This document shows positions 1-6,230 of a stretch of 18,106 bases of DNA, piece after piece. Under the pieces are notes generated by a model, which saw only the letters and a program-made list of their open reading frames with translations, had not been told where the DNA came from and searched no databases. Position 1 is the first letter of the stretch; every line of letters starts with the position of its first letter. A program made the translations under genes and the position numbers. The stretch lies in contig CAZVXE010000029.1 of NCBI GenBank assembly GCA_964630765.1, positions 1 through 18,106 of the forward strand. The letters are read 5' to 3'. Source of the DNA: Methanofastidiosum sp964630765. Its GTDB lineage: Archaea; Methanobacteriota_B; Thermococci; Methanofastidiosales; Methanofastidiosaceae.

Positions 1-22
1 TATCAAATAAATATTCTAAATA

Positions 23-36
23 GAAACACTTAAATA
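23..36 (+). promoter_or_regulatory. BRE/TATA promoter of the mcr operon
   Basis: The sequence reads GAAACACTTAAATA, a purine-rich BRE followed by an A/T box. It matches the elements upstream of tRNA-Asp and tRNA-Lys in this window at all but two positions. With usual archaeal spacing, transcription would start near position 57, which gives a leader of about 78 nt before mcrB. The match is seen in the sequence; the start site is inferred. Confidence 0.7.
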
Positions 37-56
37 TTATTTGTATGAGGTATCTC

Positions 57-79
57 TGAAGTCCGTTTAATGGACTTTA
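57..79 (+). promoter_or_regulatory. Leader stem-loop 1 of the mcr mRNA
   Basis: TGAAGTCC (57-64) pairs with GGACTTTA (72-79): an 8-bp stem with one G-U pair and a 7-nt loop. It lies almost exactly at the predicted transcript 5' end, so it could protect the mRNA or serve as a regulatory structure. The pairing is direct; the function is inferred. Confidence 0.5.
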
Positions 80-92
80 AGAATCTTGGACA

Positions 93-115
93 TGATATCC
101 TGTTTTTGGATATCA
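93..115 (+). promoter_or_regulatory. Leader stem-loop 2 of the mcr mRNA, just before the SD
   Basis: TGATATCC (93-100) and GGATATCA (108-115) form a perfect 8-bp stem with a 7-nt loop. Only five A residues separate it from the AGGAGG ribosome-binding site at 121-126. Like stem 1 it has an 8-bp stem, a 7-nt loop and a TCC/GGA closing end. Its position suits translational control of mcrB, or binding of a dimeric protein at DNA level; the sequence does not decide which. Confidence 0.5.
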
Positions 116-134
116 AAAAAAGGAGGAATACTAT

Positions 135-1463
135 ATGCCAAAATATAGCGATAAAATAGATTTGTATTCTGACAGGGGTAAACTCATTGAGAGTGGAGTC
201 CCGTTGGAAGCTCTCAGTCCTCTAAAAAACGAGGCCATTCAGAGCATAGTTTCCAAAATTGTCAGGACAATTGCTGTCGATCTCAAAGGCACCCAGTCAG
301 CACTTGCCACAGGAGCACTTGGTGGTAAAGGCCAATTTATAATGGGAAGAGAAATGAAACTCGATGTTGTTGGGAAAGCCCCAGAGATTAAGAAGAGAGT
401 AGAAGAAATTCTTAAAGTTGATGCAAAAGACGATACTTTAGTAACGCTTTTAGGAAACAATGAGAGAATGCTTGTTCAGATACCAACAAAGAGAATGTTC
501 TGTGAATACACAGTTGGTATGACTGCAACAGCATCAGCCGTAACACAAGCAATTATTGATGTGTTCGATGTTAGCATATTTGATGCAAACGTTGTAAAGG
601 CCGCAATATGGGGATCCTACCCACAGACCCTTGATCTTAAGGGCGCAAAGATTCAAGCTATGCTTGAAGTTCCTCAGAAGAACGAAGGTCTTGGATACTC
701 TCTAAGAAACATTATGGTTAATCACATCGTTGCTACAACAAAGAAAAATGCAATGAACTCAGCTGCACTTGCCTCAATCCTTGAGCAGACTGCAATGTTT
801 GAAATGGGAGATGCTGTAGGTCCATTCGAGAGACTACACCTCTTAGGTCTTGCATACCAGGGAATGAACGCAAACAATATTACATATGAGTTAGTCAAAG
901 CAAATGGAAAGAAAGGAACAATAGGATCAGTTGTTGAGTCCTTAGTTGGAAAAGCAATTGAAGATAAGGTTATAGCAGTAGACAAGACATTACCATCTGG
1001 ATACAAAGTCTACAAAGCAAAAGATATTCCATTGTGGAATGCATATGCCGCATCAGGAATGCTCGCAGCAGTAATGGTAAACTGTGGTGCAATGAGAGCA
1101 GGTCAAGGAATACCTTCAACAGTCTTATACTTCAACGACTTAGTTGAGCACGAAACAGGTCTACCTGGTGTAGACTTCGGAAGAGCTCAGGGTACAACTG
1201 TAGGTATGTCATTCTTCTCCCACTCTATTTATGGTGGTGGAGGACCTGGTATATTCAACGGAAACCACATCGTTACAAGACACTCAAAAGGATTCGTTAT
1301 TCCATGTATCGCTGCCGCAATGGCATTAGATGCAGGAACACAGATGTTCTCACCAGAAGCGACATCCGGATTAATTAAAGAAGTTTTCTCCACAGTACCT
1401 GAGTTTGCAGAACCAATGAAGTATGTAAACCAAGCTGCTGTTAAAATTAAAGGAGGTATTTAG
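135..1463 (+). CDS. mcrB: Methyl-coenzyme M reductase, beta subunit
   Basis: This 442-residue protein is the beta chain of MCR, the alpha2-beta2-gamma2 nickel-F430 enzyme that reduces methyl-CoM with CoB to methane and the CoM-CoB heterodisulfide in the cytoplasm. The C-terminal block HSIYGGGGPGIFNGNH holds Tyr366, matching the active-site tyrosine known as Tyr-beta367 in Methanothermobacter. Length agrees with the family. The ATG at 135 follows a perfect AGGAGG (121-126) with 8-nt spacing. It is first in an mcrB-mcrD-mcrG-mcrA operon, and its TAG stop is built into the SD of mcrD. Identification is secure from motifs and context. Whether the enzyme runs toward methane or in reverse cannot be read from this gene alone. 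Confidence 0.97.
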   Translation: MPKYSDKIDLYSDRGKLIESGVPLEALSPLKNEAIQSIVSKIVRTIAVDLKGTQSALATGALGGKGQFIMGREMKLDVVGKAPEIKKRVEEILKVDAKDDTLVTLLGNNERMLVQIPTKRMFCEYTVGMTATASAVTQAIIDVFDVSIFDANVVKAAIWGSYPQTLDLKGAKIQAMLEVPQKNEGLGYSLRNIMVNHIVATTKKNAMNSAALASILEQTAMFEMGDAVGPFERLHLLGLAYQGMNANNITYELVKANGKKGTIGSVVESLVGKAIEDKVIAVDKTLPSGYKVYKAKDIPLWNAYAASGMLAAVMVNCGAMRAGQGIPSTVLYFNDLVEHETGLPGVDFGRAQGTTVGMSFFSHSIYGGGGPGIFNGNHIVTRHSKGFVIPCIAAAMALDAGTQMFSPEATSGLIKEVFSTVPEFAEPMKYVNQAAVKIKGGI

Positions 1464-1474
1464 GAGGAGTAATA

Positions 1475-1792
1475 TTGAAAATTAGGCCCGAGATACAGAT
1501 ATTTCCTTTCAAATTGATATCAAAAGAAACTGCAGATAAGATCACTGACGAGCTCACTAGGTTTGACTTTGTCACAAATGTTTCAGTTCATGGACCTTCT
1601 GTAAATTCAAATGAAAATGAGAATTATATGGTTGGATGGATATGGATTGAAGTAGAGGACAACAATGAAGATGTCCAAAAAATTATAAAAGATGTTTGTG
1701 ATGAATTTCTGCCTTTTGGATATAACATGGAAGTAGGCCGATTTACAAAATATAAAAAAGGAGTATCTGACTACATAAAGGGTCTAAATTAG
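1475..1792 (+). CDS. mcrD: MCR operon protein McrD, short form
   Basis: McrD is a non-structural protein of the mcr operon, thought to help in MCR maturation or cofactor handling; its exact role is not settled. Family landmarks are visible: the N-terminal IQIFPFKLISKETA, the MVHGP-like VSVHGPS near residue 40, the C-terminal LPFGYNMEVGRFTKYK, and the ending SDYIKGLN. At 105 residues it is shorter than the roughly 140-170 I recall for the family. The missing part is the variable middle, here cut to about ten residues rich in Asn and Glu. The start is TTG, 7 nt after an AGGAGG that overlaps the mcrB stop. TTG may lower its yield relative to the structural subunits, which is inference. mcrG follows after 11 nt. 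Confidence 0.88.
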   Translation: MKIRPEIQIFPFKLISKETADKITDELTRFDFVTNVSVHGPSVNSNENENYMVGWIWIEVEDNNEDVQKIIKDVCDEFLPFGYNMEVGRFTKYKKGVSDYIKGLN

Positions 1793-1803
1793 GAGGAATA
1801 ATT

Positions 1804-2577
1804 ATGGCATATAAAGCACAATTTCACCCTGGAAAATCAGATCCATCAAAAAACAGAAAAAAATATATGGATCCTGCATACAAACTCCAAAAGATAAGAT
1901 CAGTATCCGATGAGGATGTTGTAAGAGTTCTTGGCCACAGACAGCCTGGAGAGGACTACAAGAGCGTTCACCCACCATTAGAGGAAATGGGAGAACCAGA
2001 ATGCCCTATAAGGGAACTTGTAGAACCAACACCTGGTGCCAAAGCTGGGGACAGAATTAGATATGTTCAGTTTACTGACTCCGTTTACTTTGCCCCAATA
2101 TCTCCTTATCAGAGATCTTGGATGTACTCATACAGGTACAGAGGTATGGATAGCGGAACACTTTCTGGAAGACACGTAGTAGAAGCAAGAGAAAGAGATG
2201 TTGAAGCAATTGCTAAAGAACTTATTGAGTCCGAAACATTTGATGCTGCCAGAACTGGAATTAGAGGAAGAACAGTCCACGGACATGCTCTAAGACTTGA
2301 TGAAAACGGTATCATGTTTGATGCAATGCAGAGATATGTTTTTGACAAGAGCACAGGAGAAGTAAAGTACGTAAAGGATATGGTTGGAGAACCAGTACCA
2401 GCCCCAATATCTGTTGGTAAGCCACTATCTGAAGATGAACTTAAGAAAAGAACAACAATCTACAGAGCAGATGGTGTTACAATAAAGGACGATGCAGAAG
2501 TTCTTCAAATGGTACAGAATGTTCACTGGGAGAGATCCTTCGGTGGATTCGAGCCATTTAAGGAGGCCAAGTTTTAA
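1804..2577 (+). CDS. mcrG: Methyl-coenzyme M reductase, gamma subunit
   Basis: This 257-residue protein is the gamma chain of MCR, which helps line the substrate channel and F430 pocket. Family features are the N-terminal AYKAQFHPGKSDPSKNRKKYMDP, the RVLGHRQPGEDYKSVHPPLEE region near residue 45, the IRGRTVHGHALRLDENG segment near residue 155, and the C-terminal VHWERSFGGFEPF. Length is typical. The ATG lies 7 nt after AGGAGG (1791-1796), which overlaps the mcrD stop. In many methanogens mcrC sits between mcrD and mcrG; here there is no room for it. The B-D-G-A order matches that of the isoenzyme (mrt) operon of Methanobacteriales. Confidence 0.96.
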   Translation: MAYKAQFHPGKSDPSKNRKKYMDPAYKLQKIRSVSDEDVVRVLGHRQPGEDYKSVHPPLEEMGEPECPIRELVEPTPGAKAGDRIRYVQFTDSVYFAPISPYQRSWMYSYRYRGMDSGTLSGRHVVEARERDVEAIAKELIESETFDAARTGIRGRTVHGHALRLDENGIMFDAMQRYVFDKSTGEVKYVKDMVGEPVPAPISVGKPLSEDELKKRTTIYRADGVTIKDDAEVLQMVQNVHWERSFGGFEPFKEAKF

Positions 2578-2590
2578 GGAGGGGATATGA

Positions 2591-4252
2591 ATGGTATATA
2601 AAGATGAAAAACATAACTTTATGCAGGCAATGAAAAAGAAATTCGAAGAAGCTCCTGACAAGAAAAATACAAAGTACTACGTATACGGTGGATACAAGCA
2701 GAACAAGAGAAAAGTAGAATTTCATGATGCAGGTCTGCAGATTGCAAAAGAAAGAGGAATACCTGGGTACAACCCATCAGTAGGTATGCCACAAGGTCAG
2801 AGAGTATTAATGCCTTACCAGCTTTCACACACAGACACTATAGCTAACATGGATGACCTTCACTTCGTAAACAACGCTGCTATGCAACAAGCATGGGACG
2901 ATATGAGAAGGACAATCCTCGTAGGACTTGACTCACCACACAACATTCTTGAAAAGAGACTCGGTAAAGAAGTCACACCAGAAACAATTAACCACTATCT
3001 TGAAGTAGTAAACCACGCAATGCCTGGTGCAGCCGTCATTCAGGAACACATGGTTGAAACTGACCCAAGATTAGTAAAAGACTCATACGTAAAAGTATAC
3101 TCTGGAAACGATGAATTAATTGATGAAATTGATTCAAGATTCGTTATCGACATAAACAAAGAATTCCCTGCAGACCAAGCAGCCCAACTTAAGAAGGCTA
3201 TTGGAAAATCAATGTGGCAGGTAGTTAGAATTCCAACAGTTGTTGGAAGAGTCTGTGACGGAGGAACAGTTTCTAGATGGAGCGCAATGCAGATCGGTAT
3301 GGCATTCATTGGTGCATACAATCTATGCGCTGGAGAAGCCGCAACTGGAGATTTCGCATACGCTGCAAAGCACGGTTCAGTCATACAGATGTCTGACATG
3401 ATGCCAGCAAGAAGAGCAAGAGGTCCAAACGAGCCTGGTGGACTTATGTACGGAATCGTAAGTGACTGTGCACAGTCCTTGGCCAAGTACCCTGATGACC
3501 CAGCAAGACACTCACTTGAGGCAATTGCTCTAGCTGCTTTAATTTACGATCAGATATACCTCGGATCATACATGTCTGGTGGTGTCGGATTCACACAGTA
3601 TGCAACAGCTGCATACACCGATAACATCCTTGAAGACTTTGTATACTGGGGAATGGAACACGTAAAGGACAAGTATGGCGATCTCGCAAAGCAGAAACCA
3701 AGTGTAAAACTCATAAACGACATAGGAACAGATGTTGCTATGTACTGTTTAGAGCAGTATGAACTTTACCCAGCAGTTATGGAAACACACTTCGGTGGAT
3801 CACAGAGAGCTACATGTATCTCTGCAGCAGCCGGAACAAGTGTATCTATGGCAACAGGTAACGCTCAAGCTGGTCTTTCAGCATGGTACCTTGCATGTAA
3901 TATACACAAGGAGCAGATGGGAAGATTCGGATTCTACGGATACGACCTTCAGGATCAGATAGGTGCTTCAAACACCTTCTCATACAGATCTGATGAAGGT
4001 TTACCATTCGAGCTTAGGGGAGGTAACTACCCAAGCTACGCAATGAACGTAGGACACCAGAGCGCATACACTGGTATCGTTGCAGCAGCTCACTCCGCAA
4101 GAGGAGACGCATGGGCACTGTCACCACACATAAAGGTCGCATTCGCCGACAGGTCACTACCTTTCGACTTCGCAAACATTACAAAGGAGTTCGGAAAGGG
4201 TGCCATGAGGGAGTTCGTCCCTGCCGGAGAAAGAGACCTTATTATACCATAA
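2591..4252 (+). CDS. mcrA: Methyl-coenzyme M reductase, alpha subunit (Cys452-equivalent is Ile)
   Basis: This 553-residue chain is the large catalytic subunit of MCR and the marker gene of methanogens. Visible residues, by homology with Methanothermobacter McrA, are Gln151 in AVIQEHM (axial ligand of nickel in F430), His261 in AAKHGSV (N-methyl-His site), Arg275 in PARRARGPNEPGG (5-methyl-Arg site), Gln405 in FGGSQRA (2-methyl-Gln site) and Gly450 in FYGYDLQDQ (thioglycine site). The position normally holding S-methylcysteine, in QDQCGASN, is Ile457 (codon ATA). Everything else is intact, so the enzyme is expected to be active. ATG 2591 lies 8 nt after AAGGAGG (2576-2582). An earlier out-of-frame ATG at 2587 closes after four codons. 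A T-rich terminator region follows. Confidence 0.98.
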   Translation: MVYKDEKHNFMQAMKKKFEEAPDKKNTKYYVYGGYKQNKRKVEFHDAGLQIAKERGIPGYNPSVGMPQGQRVLMPYQLSHTDTIANMDDLHFVNNAAMQQAWDDMRRTILVGLDSPHNILEKRLGKEVTPETINHYLEVVNHAMPGAAVIQEHMVETDPRLVKDSYVKVYSGNDELIDEIDSRFVIDINKEFPADQAAQLKKAIGKSMWQVVRIPTVVGRVCDGGTVSRWSAMQIGMAFIGAYNLCAGEAATGDFAYAAKHGSVIQMSDMMPARRARGPNEPGGLMYGIVSDCAQSLAKYPDDPARHSLEAIALAALIYDQIYLGSYMSGGVGFTQYATAAYTDNILEDFVYWGMEHVKDKYGDLAKQKPSVKLINDIGTDVAMYCLEQYELYPAVMETHFGGSQRATCISAAAGTSVSMATGNAQAGLSAWYLACNIHKEQMGRFGFYGYDLQDQIGASNTFSYRSDEGLPFELRGGNYPSYAMNVGHQSAYTGIVAAAHSARGDAWALSPHIKVAFADRSLPFDFANITKEFGKGAMREFVPAGERDLIIP

Positions 4253-4257
4253 ATTAA

Positions 4258-4290
4258 AAATTTATTTTTTCTTTTCTTATTTTTTAATTT
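4258..4290 (+). terminator. T-rich intrinsic terminator region of the mcr operon
   Basis: Shortly after the mcrA stop there are several T runs (TTTATTTTTT, CTTTTCTTATTTTTT) and no strong stem. Archaeal RNA polymerase terminates at oligo-T tracts without needing a hairpin, so this is the likely end of the mcr transcript. The rest of 4253-4442 holds the regulatory region of the next gene. Confidence 0.65.
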
Positions 4291-4327
4291 AATTTCTGTG
4301 AGCCTTGGTACCGTGTACTACTAGTTC

Positions 4328-4375
4328 TATCAATTCTTAAGATATTTTTTGATAGTGATGAGATATTCTTATCAA
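4328..4375. promoter_or_regulatory. Candidate operator: three half-sites phased every 21 bp
   Basis: TATCAA at 4328, its complement TTGATA at 4349, and TATCAA at 4370 start exactly 21 bp apart, two helical turns. AGATATT at 4340 and again at 4361 repeats with the same 21-bp step. The last half-site abuts the BRE of the probable transporter promoter. The periodicity is seen directly; binding by a regulator is inferred, and the alternating half-sites could instead form mutually exclusive hairpins if transcribed. Confidence 0.45.
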
Positions 4376-4390
4376 GAAAAGGGTTATAAG
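4376..4390 (+). promoter_or_regulatory. Probable promoter of the MFS transporter gene
   Basis: GAAAAGGGTTATAAG combines a purine-rich BRE with a TATA-like TTATAA. Normal spacing would put the start near 4411 and give a leader of about 32 nt that carries the SD GAGGAG (4432-4437). The box is a weaker match than the tRNA and mcr promoters. An upstream alternative, TTAAGATATT near 4337-4346, cannot be ruled out. Confidence 0.45.
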
Positions 4391-4442
4391 AACTTAAAAT
4401 GAAGATTGTTGAAATTTACAAAGAGGTCGTAGAGGAGAACCA

Positions 4443-5594
4443 ATGAAAAATGAAAAAGAAAATAAAAAAGAGCTACATGTTTTCTCATTAGCTTCTTTCT
4501 TAAACGATTTGGGCTCTGACATGATTTACCCGATATGGCCTTTGTTTGTCACTGTTTTCTTAGGTGCTGATGTTGTAGTATTAGGGCTAATAGACGGCAT
4601 AGGAGATGCTTTAGTTTCAATCTCTAGCGCATTTTCTGGTTTTCTATCGGACAAATTTAGAAAAAGAAAAATATTTGTCTGGACGGGATACATATCTTCG
4701 GGGGTGGCTAGATTTGGTTACGCCGTTTCTCCAACTTGGGTATATCTCATCCCGTTCAAAGCTTTGGATCGAGCCGGTAAAATTAGGGGCGCACCTCGGG
4801 ATGCAATGATTGCTGAACTTTCCTCAAATGAAAATAGGGGAGCAAACTTTGGATTCCTCAGAGCAATGGACAACTTTGGTGCACTTGTCGGAATTACTTT
4901 ATCCATATTCTTATTAAAATATCTTGGATTTAGGAATCTTATTCTTTTGGCTTCGATTCCTTCATTTTTCTCTGTTCTAATAATATATCTTTTTATAAAA
5001 GAGAAGAAATTTGAAATTCAAAAAAGAGCTTTTTCAATAAATCTCTTTGATAAAAATTTTAGATTTTTCGTATTTGTAAATGGGTTATTCTCATTAGGGG
5101 CTTTCAGCTACTCTTTCTTTTTATTATATGCCAAAGACATTGGATTTTCAATATATACAGTCCCTATATTCTATTTGATTTTCACAGTATCAAGCACAAT
5201 TTTTTCATATCCATTTGGGAGAATGGCAGATAAAATTGGGAGGAAAAAAGTATTGATGATCTCTTATTTATCTTTTGCAATTGTCTGCGGTAGTCTGATC
5301 TTTACAAGGAATTTTATAGGGATTGTGTTGATATTCTGTATTTATGGCCTCTACAAATCAGCTATCGAGGTATCACAAAAAACATTAGCCTCTGAAATAT
5401 GTCCTTTGGACTACAGGGCCACTTCTTTGGGGTCTTTTCAACTTATTACCGGACTAATGGCTTTCCCAGCTTCTTTTATTGCAGGTATTTTGTGGAAAGT
5501 TTTGGGGATGAATTATCCTCTATATTTCTCATTAGTTTTATCCTTGATTTCTTTTCTATTAATTAATCTTGTAAAAGAACAAAAGATATGTTAA
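4443..5594 (+). CDS. Major facilitator superfamily transporter, substrate unknown
   Basis: This 383-residue protein is mostly hydrophobic, with alternating segments consistent with about 12 membrane helices. The MFS loop motif occurs in both halves: GFLSDKFRKRKIF at about residues 66-78 and GRMADKIGRKKVL near residue 258. Between helices 3 and 4 lies LDRAGKIRGAPRDAMIAE (108-125), a signature of a broad prokaryotic MFS branch; the common form reads GKGIR, so one glycine is missing here. Transport is probably driven by an ion gradient, but nothing fixes the substrate, and export of a toxic compound is as likely as uptake. The ATG has GAGGAG 5 nt upstream. The gene stands alone between the mcr operon and tfs, and its 3' end adjoins the tfs promoter. 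Confidence 0.85.
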   Translation: MKNEKENKKELHVFSLASFLNDLGSDMIYPIWPLFVTVFLGADVVVLGLIDGIGDALVSISSAFSGFLSDKFRKRKIFVWTGYISSGVARFGYAVSPTWVYLIPFKALDRAGKIRGAPRDAMIAELSSNENRGANFGFLRAMDNFGALVGITLSIFLLKYLGFRNLILLASIPSFFSVLIIYLFIKEKKFEIQKRAFSINLFDKNFRFFVFVNGLFSLGAFSYSFFLLYAKDIGFSIYTVPIFYLIFTVSSTIFSYPFGRMADKIGRKKVLMISYLSFAIVCGSLIFTRNFIGIVLIFCIYGLYKSAIEVSQKTLASEICPLDYRATSLGSFQLITGLMAFPASFIAGILWKVLGMNYPLYFSLVLSLISFLLINLVKEQKIC

Positions 5595-5603
5595 TTAGAA
5601 ACG

Positions 5604-5611
5604 TTTATAAA
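5604..5611 (+). promoter_or_regulatory. TATA box of the tfs gene
   Basis: TTTATAAA, preceded by the purine-rich TAGAAACG, lies just after the transporter stop codon (5592-5594). Usual spacing predicts transcription from about 5632, a leader of only about 12 nt with GGTGA at 5633-5637. This supports the ATG at 5645 over the in-frame ATG at 5588, which lies upstream of the box. Confidence 0.65.
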
Positions 5612-5644
5612 CCACGTTTAGCCCTTCTTTTTGGTGAGCATTTA

Positions 5645-5965
5645 ATGGAATTTTGTCCAAATTGCGGTACTCTTTTACGCGTTAATAAAAAAGAGGGCAA
5701 GTCTCTATACGCTTGTAGATGTGGCTATGAGAAAGACATAGATGAAAAAAGTAGGTTTGAGCATACTGAAAAAAATAATTCTGATGATGAAGTTGTTATC
5801 ATAGAAAATAATAACATGGCAATGCCAAAAGTTAAGGAAGAATGTAAAAAATGCCACAACAGAGAAGCTTACTGGTGGATGCTCCAGACAAGAAGTGGAG
5901 ATGAACCGGCAACAAAATTTTATAGATGCACAAAGTGCAATTATACTTGGAGAGAATACGATTAA
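5645..5965 (+). CDS. tfs: Transcription elongation factor TFS (TFIIS/Rpb9-like)
   Basis: TFS binds archaeal RNA polymerase and stimulates cleavage of the nascent RNA in backtracked complexes. The 106-residue protein has an N-terminal zinc ribbon with Cys4, Cys7, Cys24 and Cys26 (CPNC and CRC), an acidic linker of about 40 residues, and a C-terminal ribbon with Cys67, Cys70, Cys95 and Cys98. The loop RSGDEP carries Asp86-Glu87, the acidic pair that reaches the polymerase active site in TFIIS-type factors. This marks a cleavage factor and not a plain Rpb9 subunit. Length fits the archaeal family (about 100-115). The start at 5645 was chosen because the protein then begins MEFCPNCG, as in homologues, and because of the promoter position. 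A terminator hairpin follows. Confidence 0.93.
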   Translation: MEFCPNCGTLLRVNKKEGKSLYACRCGYEKDIDEKSRFEHTEKNNSDDEVVIIENNNMAMPKVKEECKKCHNREAYWWMLQTRSGDEPATKFYRCTKCNYTWREYD

Positions 5966-5973
5966 AAAATAAT

Positions 5974-6000
5974 ATAGAGGACTAACTTAAGAGCCTCTAT
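5974..6000. terminator. Hairpin between the convergent tfs and eL13 genes
   Basis: ATAGAGG (5974-5980) pairs with CCTCTAT (5994-6000) around a 13-nt loop containing CTTAAG. It is followed by T-rich sequence (ACTTTTGTTATTTAATTTTC). It sits 8 nt past the tfs stop and before the eL13 stop on the other strand, so it may end both transcripts. Confidence 0.55.
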
Positions 6001-6020
6001 TAAACTTTTGTTATTTAATT

Positions 6021-6075
6021 TTCTGATTTACTCTTTCTTGGCCTTTTCTTTCTTTGGTGCGCTCTTTTTTGCAGG
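6021..6075. repeat. Left copy of a 55-bp duplication flanking the N gap
   Basis: These 55 bases are identical to 6176-6230 and end exactly at the first N. They encode the last 15 codons and the stop (6028-6030) of the eL13 gene on the minus strand. The exact length and abrupt ends suggest two contig ends overlapping by one assembly k-mer, not a biological repeat. Confidence 0.9.
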
Positions 6076-6175
6076 NNNNNNNNNNNNNNNNNNNNNNNNN
6101 NNNNNNNNNNNNNNNNNNNNNNNNNNNNNNNNNNNNNNNNNNNNNNNNNNNNNNNNNNNNNNNNNNNNNNNNNNN
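6076..6175. other. Scaffold gap of 100 N, probably false
   Basis: Exactly 100 N separate two identical 55-bp ends. Merging the two copies gives one continuous eL13 gene with its stop 62 bp from that of tfs. The window would then be 155 bp shorter. No unknown sequence need be missing. Confidence 0.9.
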
Positions 6176-6230
6176 TTCTGATTTACTCTTTCTTGGCCTT
6201 TTCTTTCTTTGGTGCGCTCTTTTTTGCAGG
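6176..6230. repeat. Right copy of the 55-bp duplication flanking the N gap
   Basis: Identical to 6021-6075. It starts at the base after the last N and runs smoothly into the rest of the eL13 gene, so it is the functional 3' end of that gene. Confidence 0.9.

Noticed and set aside
3040..3486. Long minus-strand frame inside mcrA
   Set aside because: It lies wholly opposite conserved McrA sequence with clear catalytic motifs and reflects codon bias only.
6021..6230. A true tandem repeat or mobile-element insertion at the gap
   Set aside because: The repeats end exactly at the N run, have a length equal to a common assembly k-mer, and encode the same 3' gene end; no transposase or inverted ends are present.
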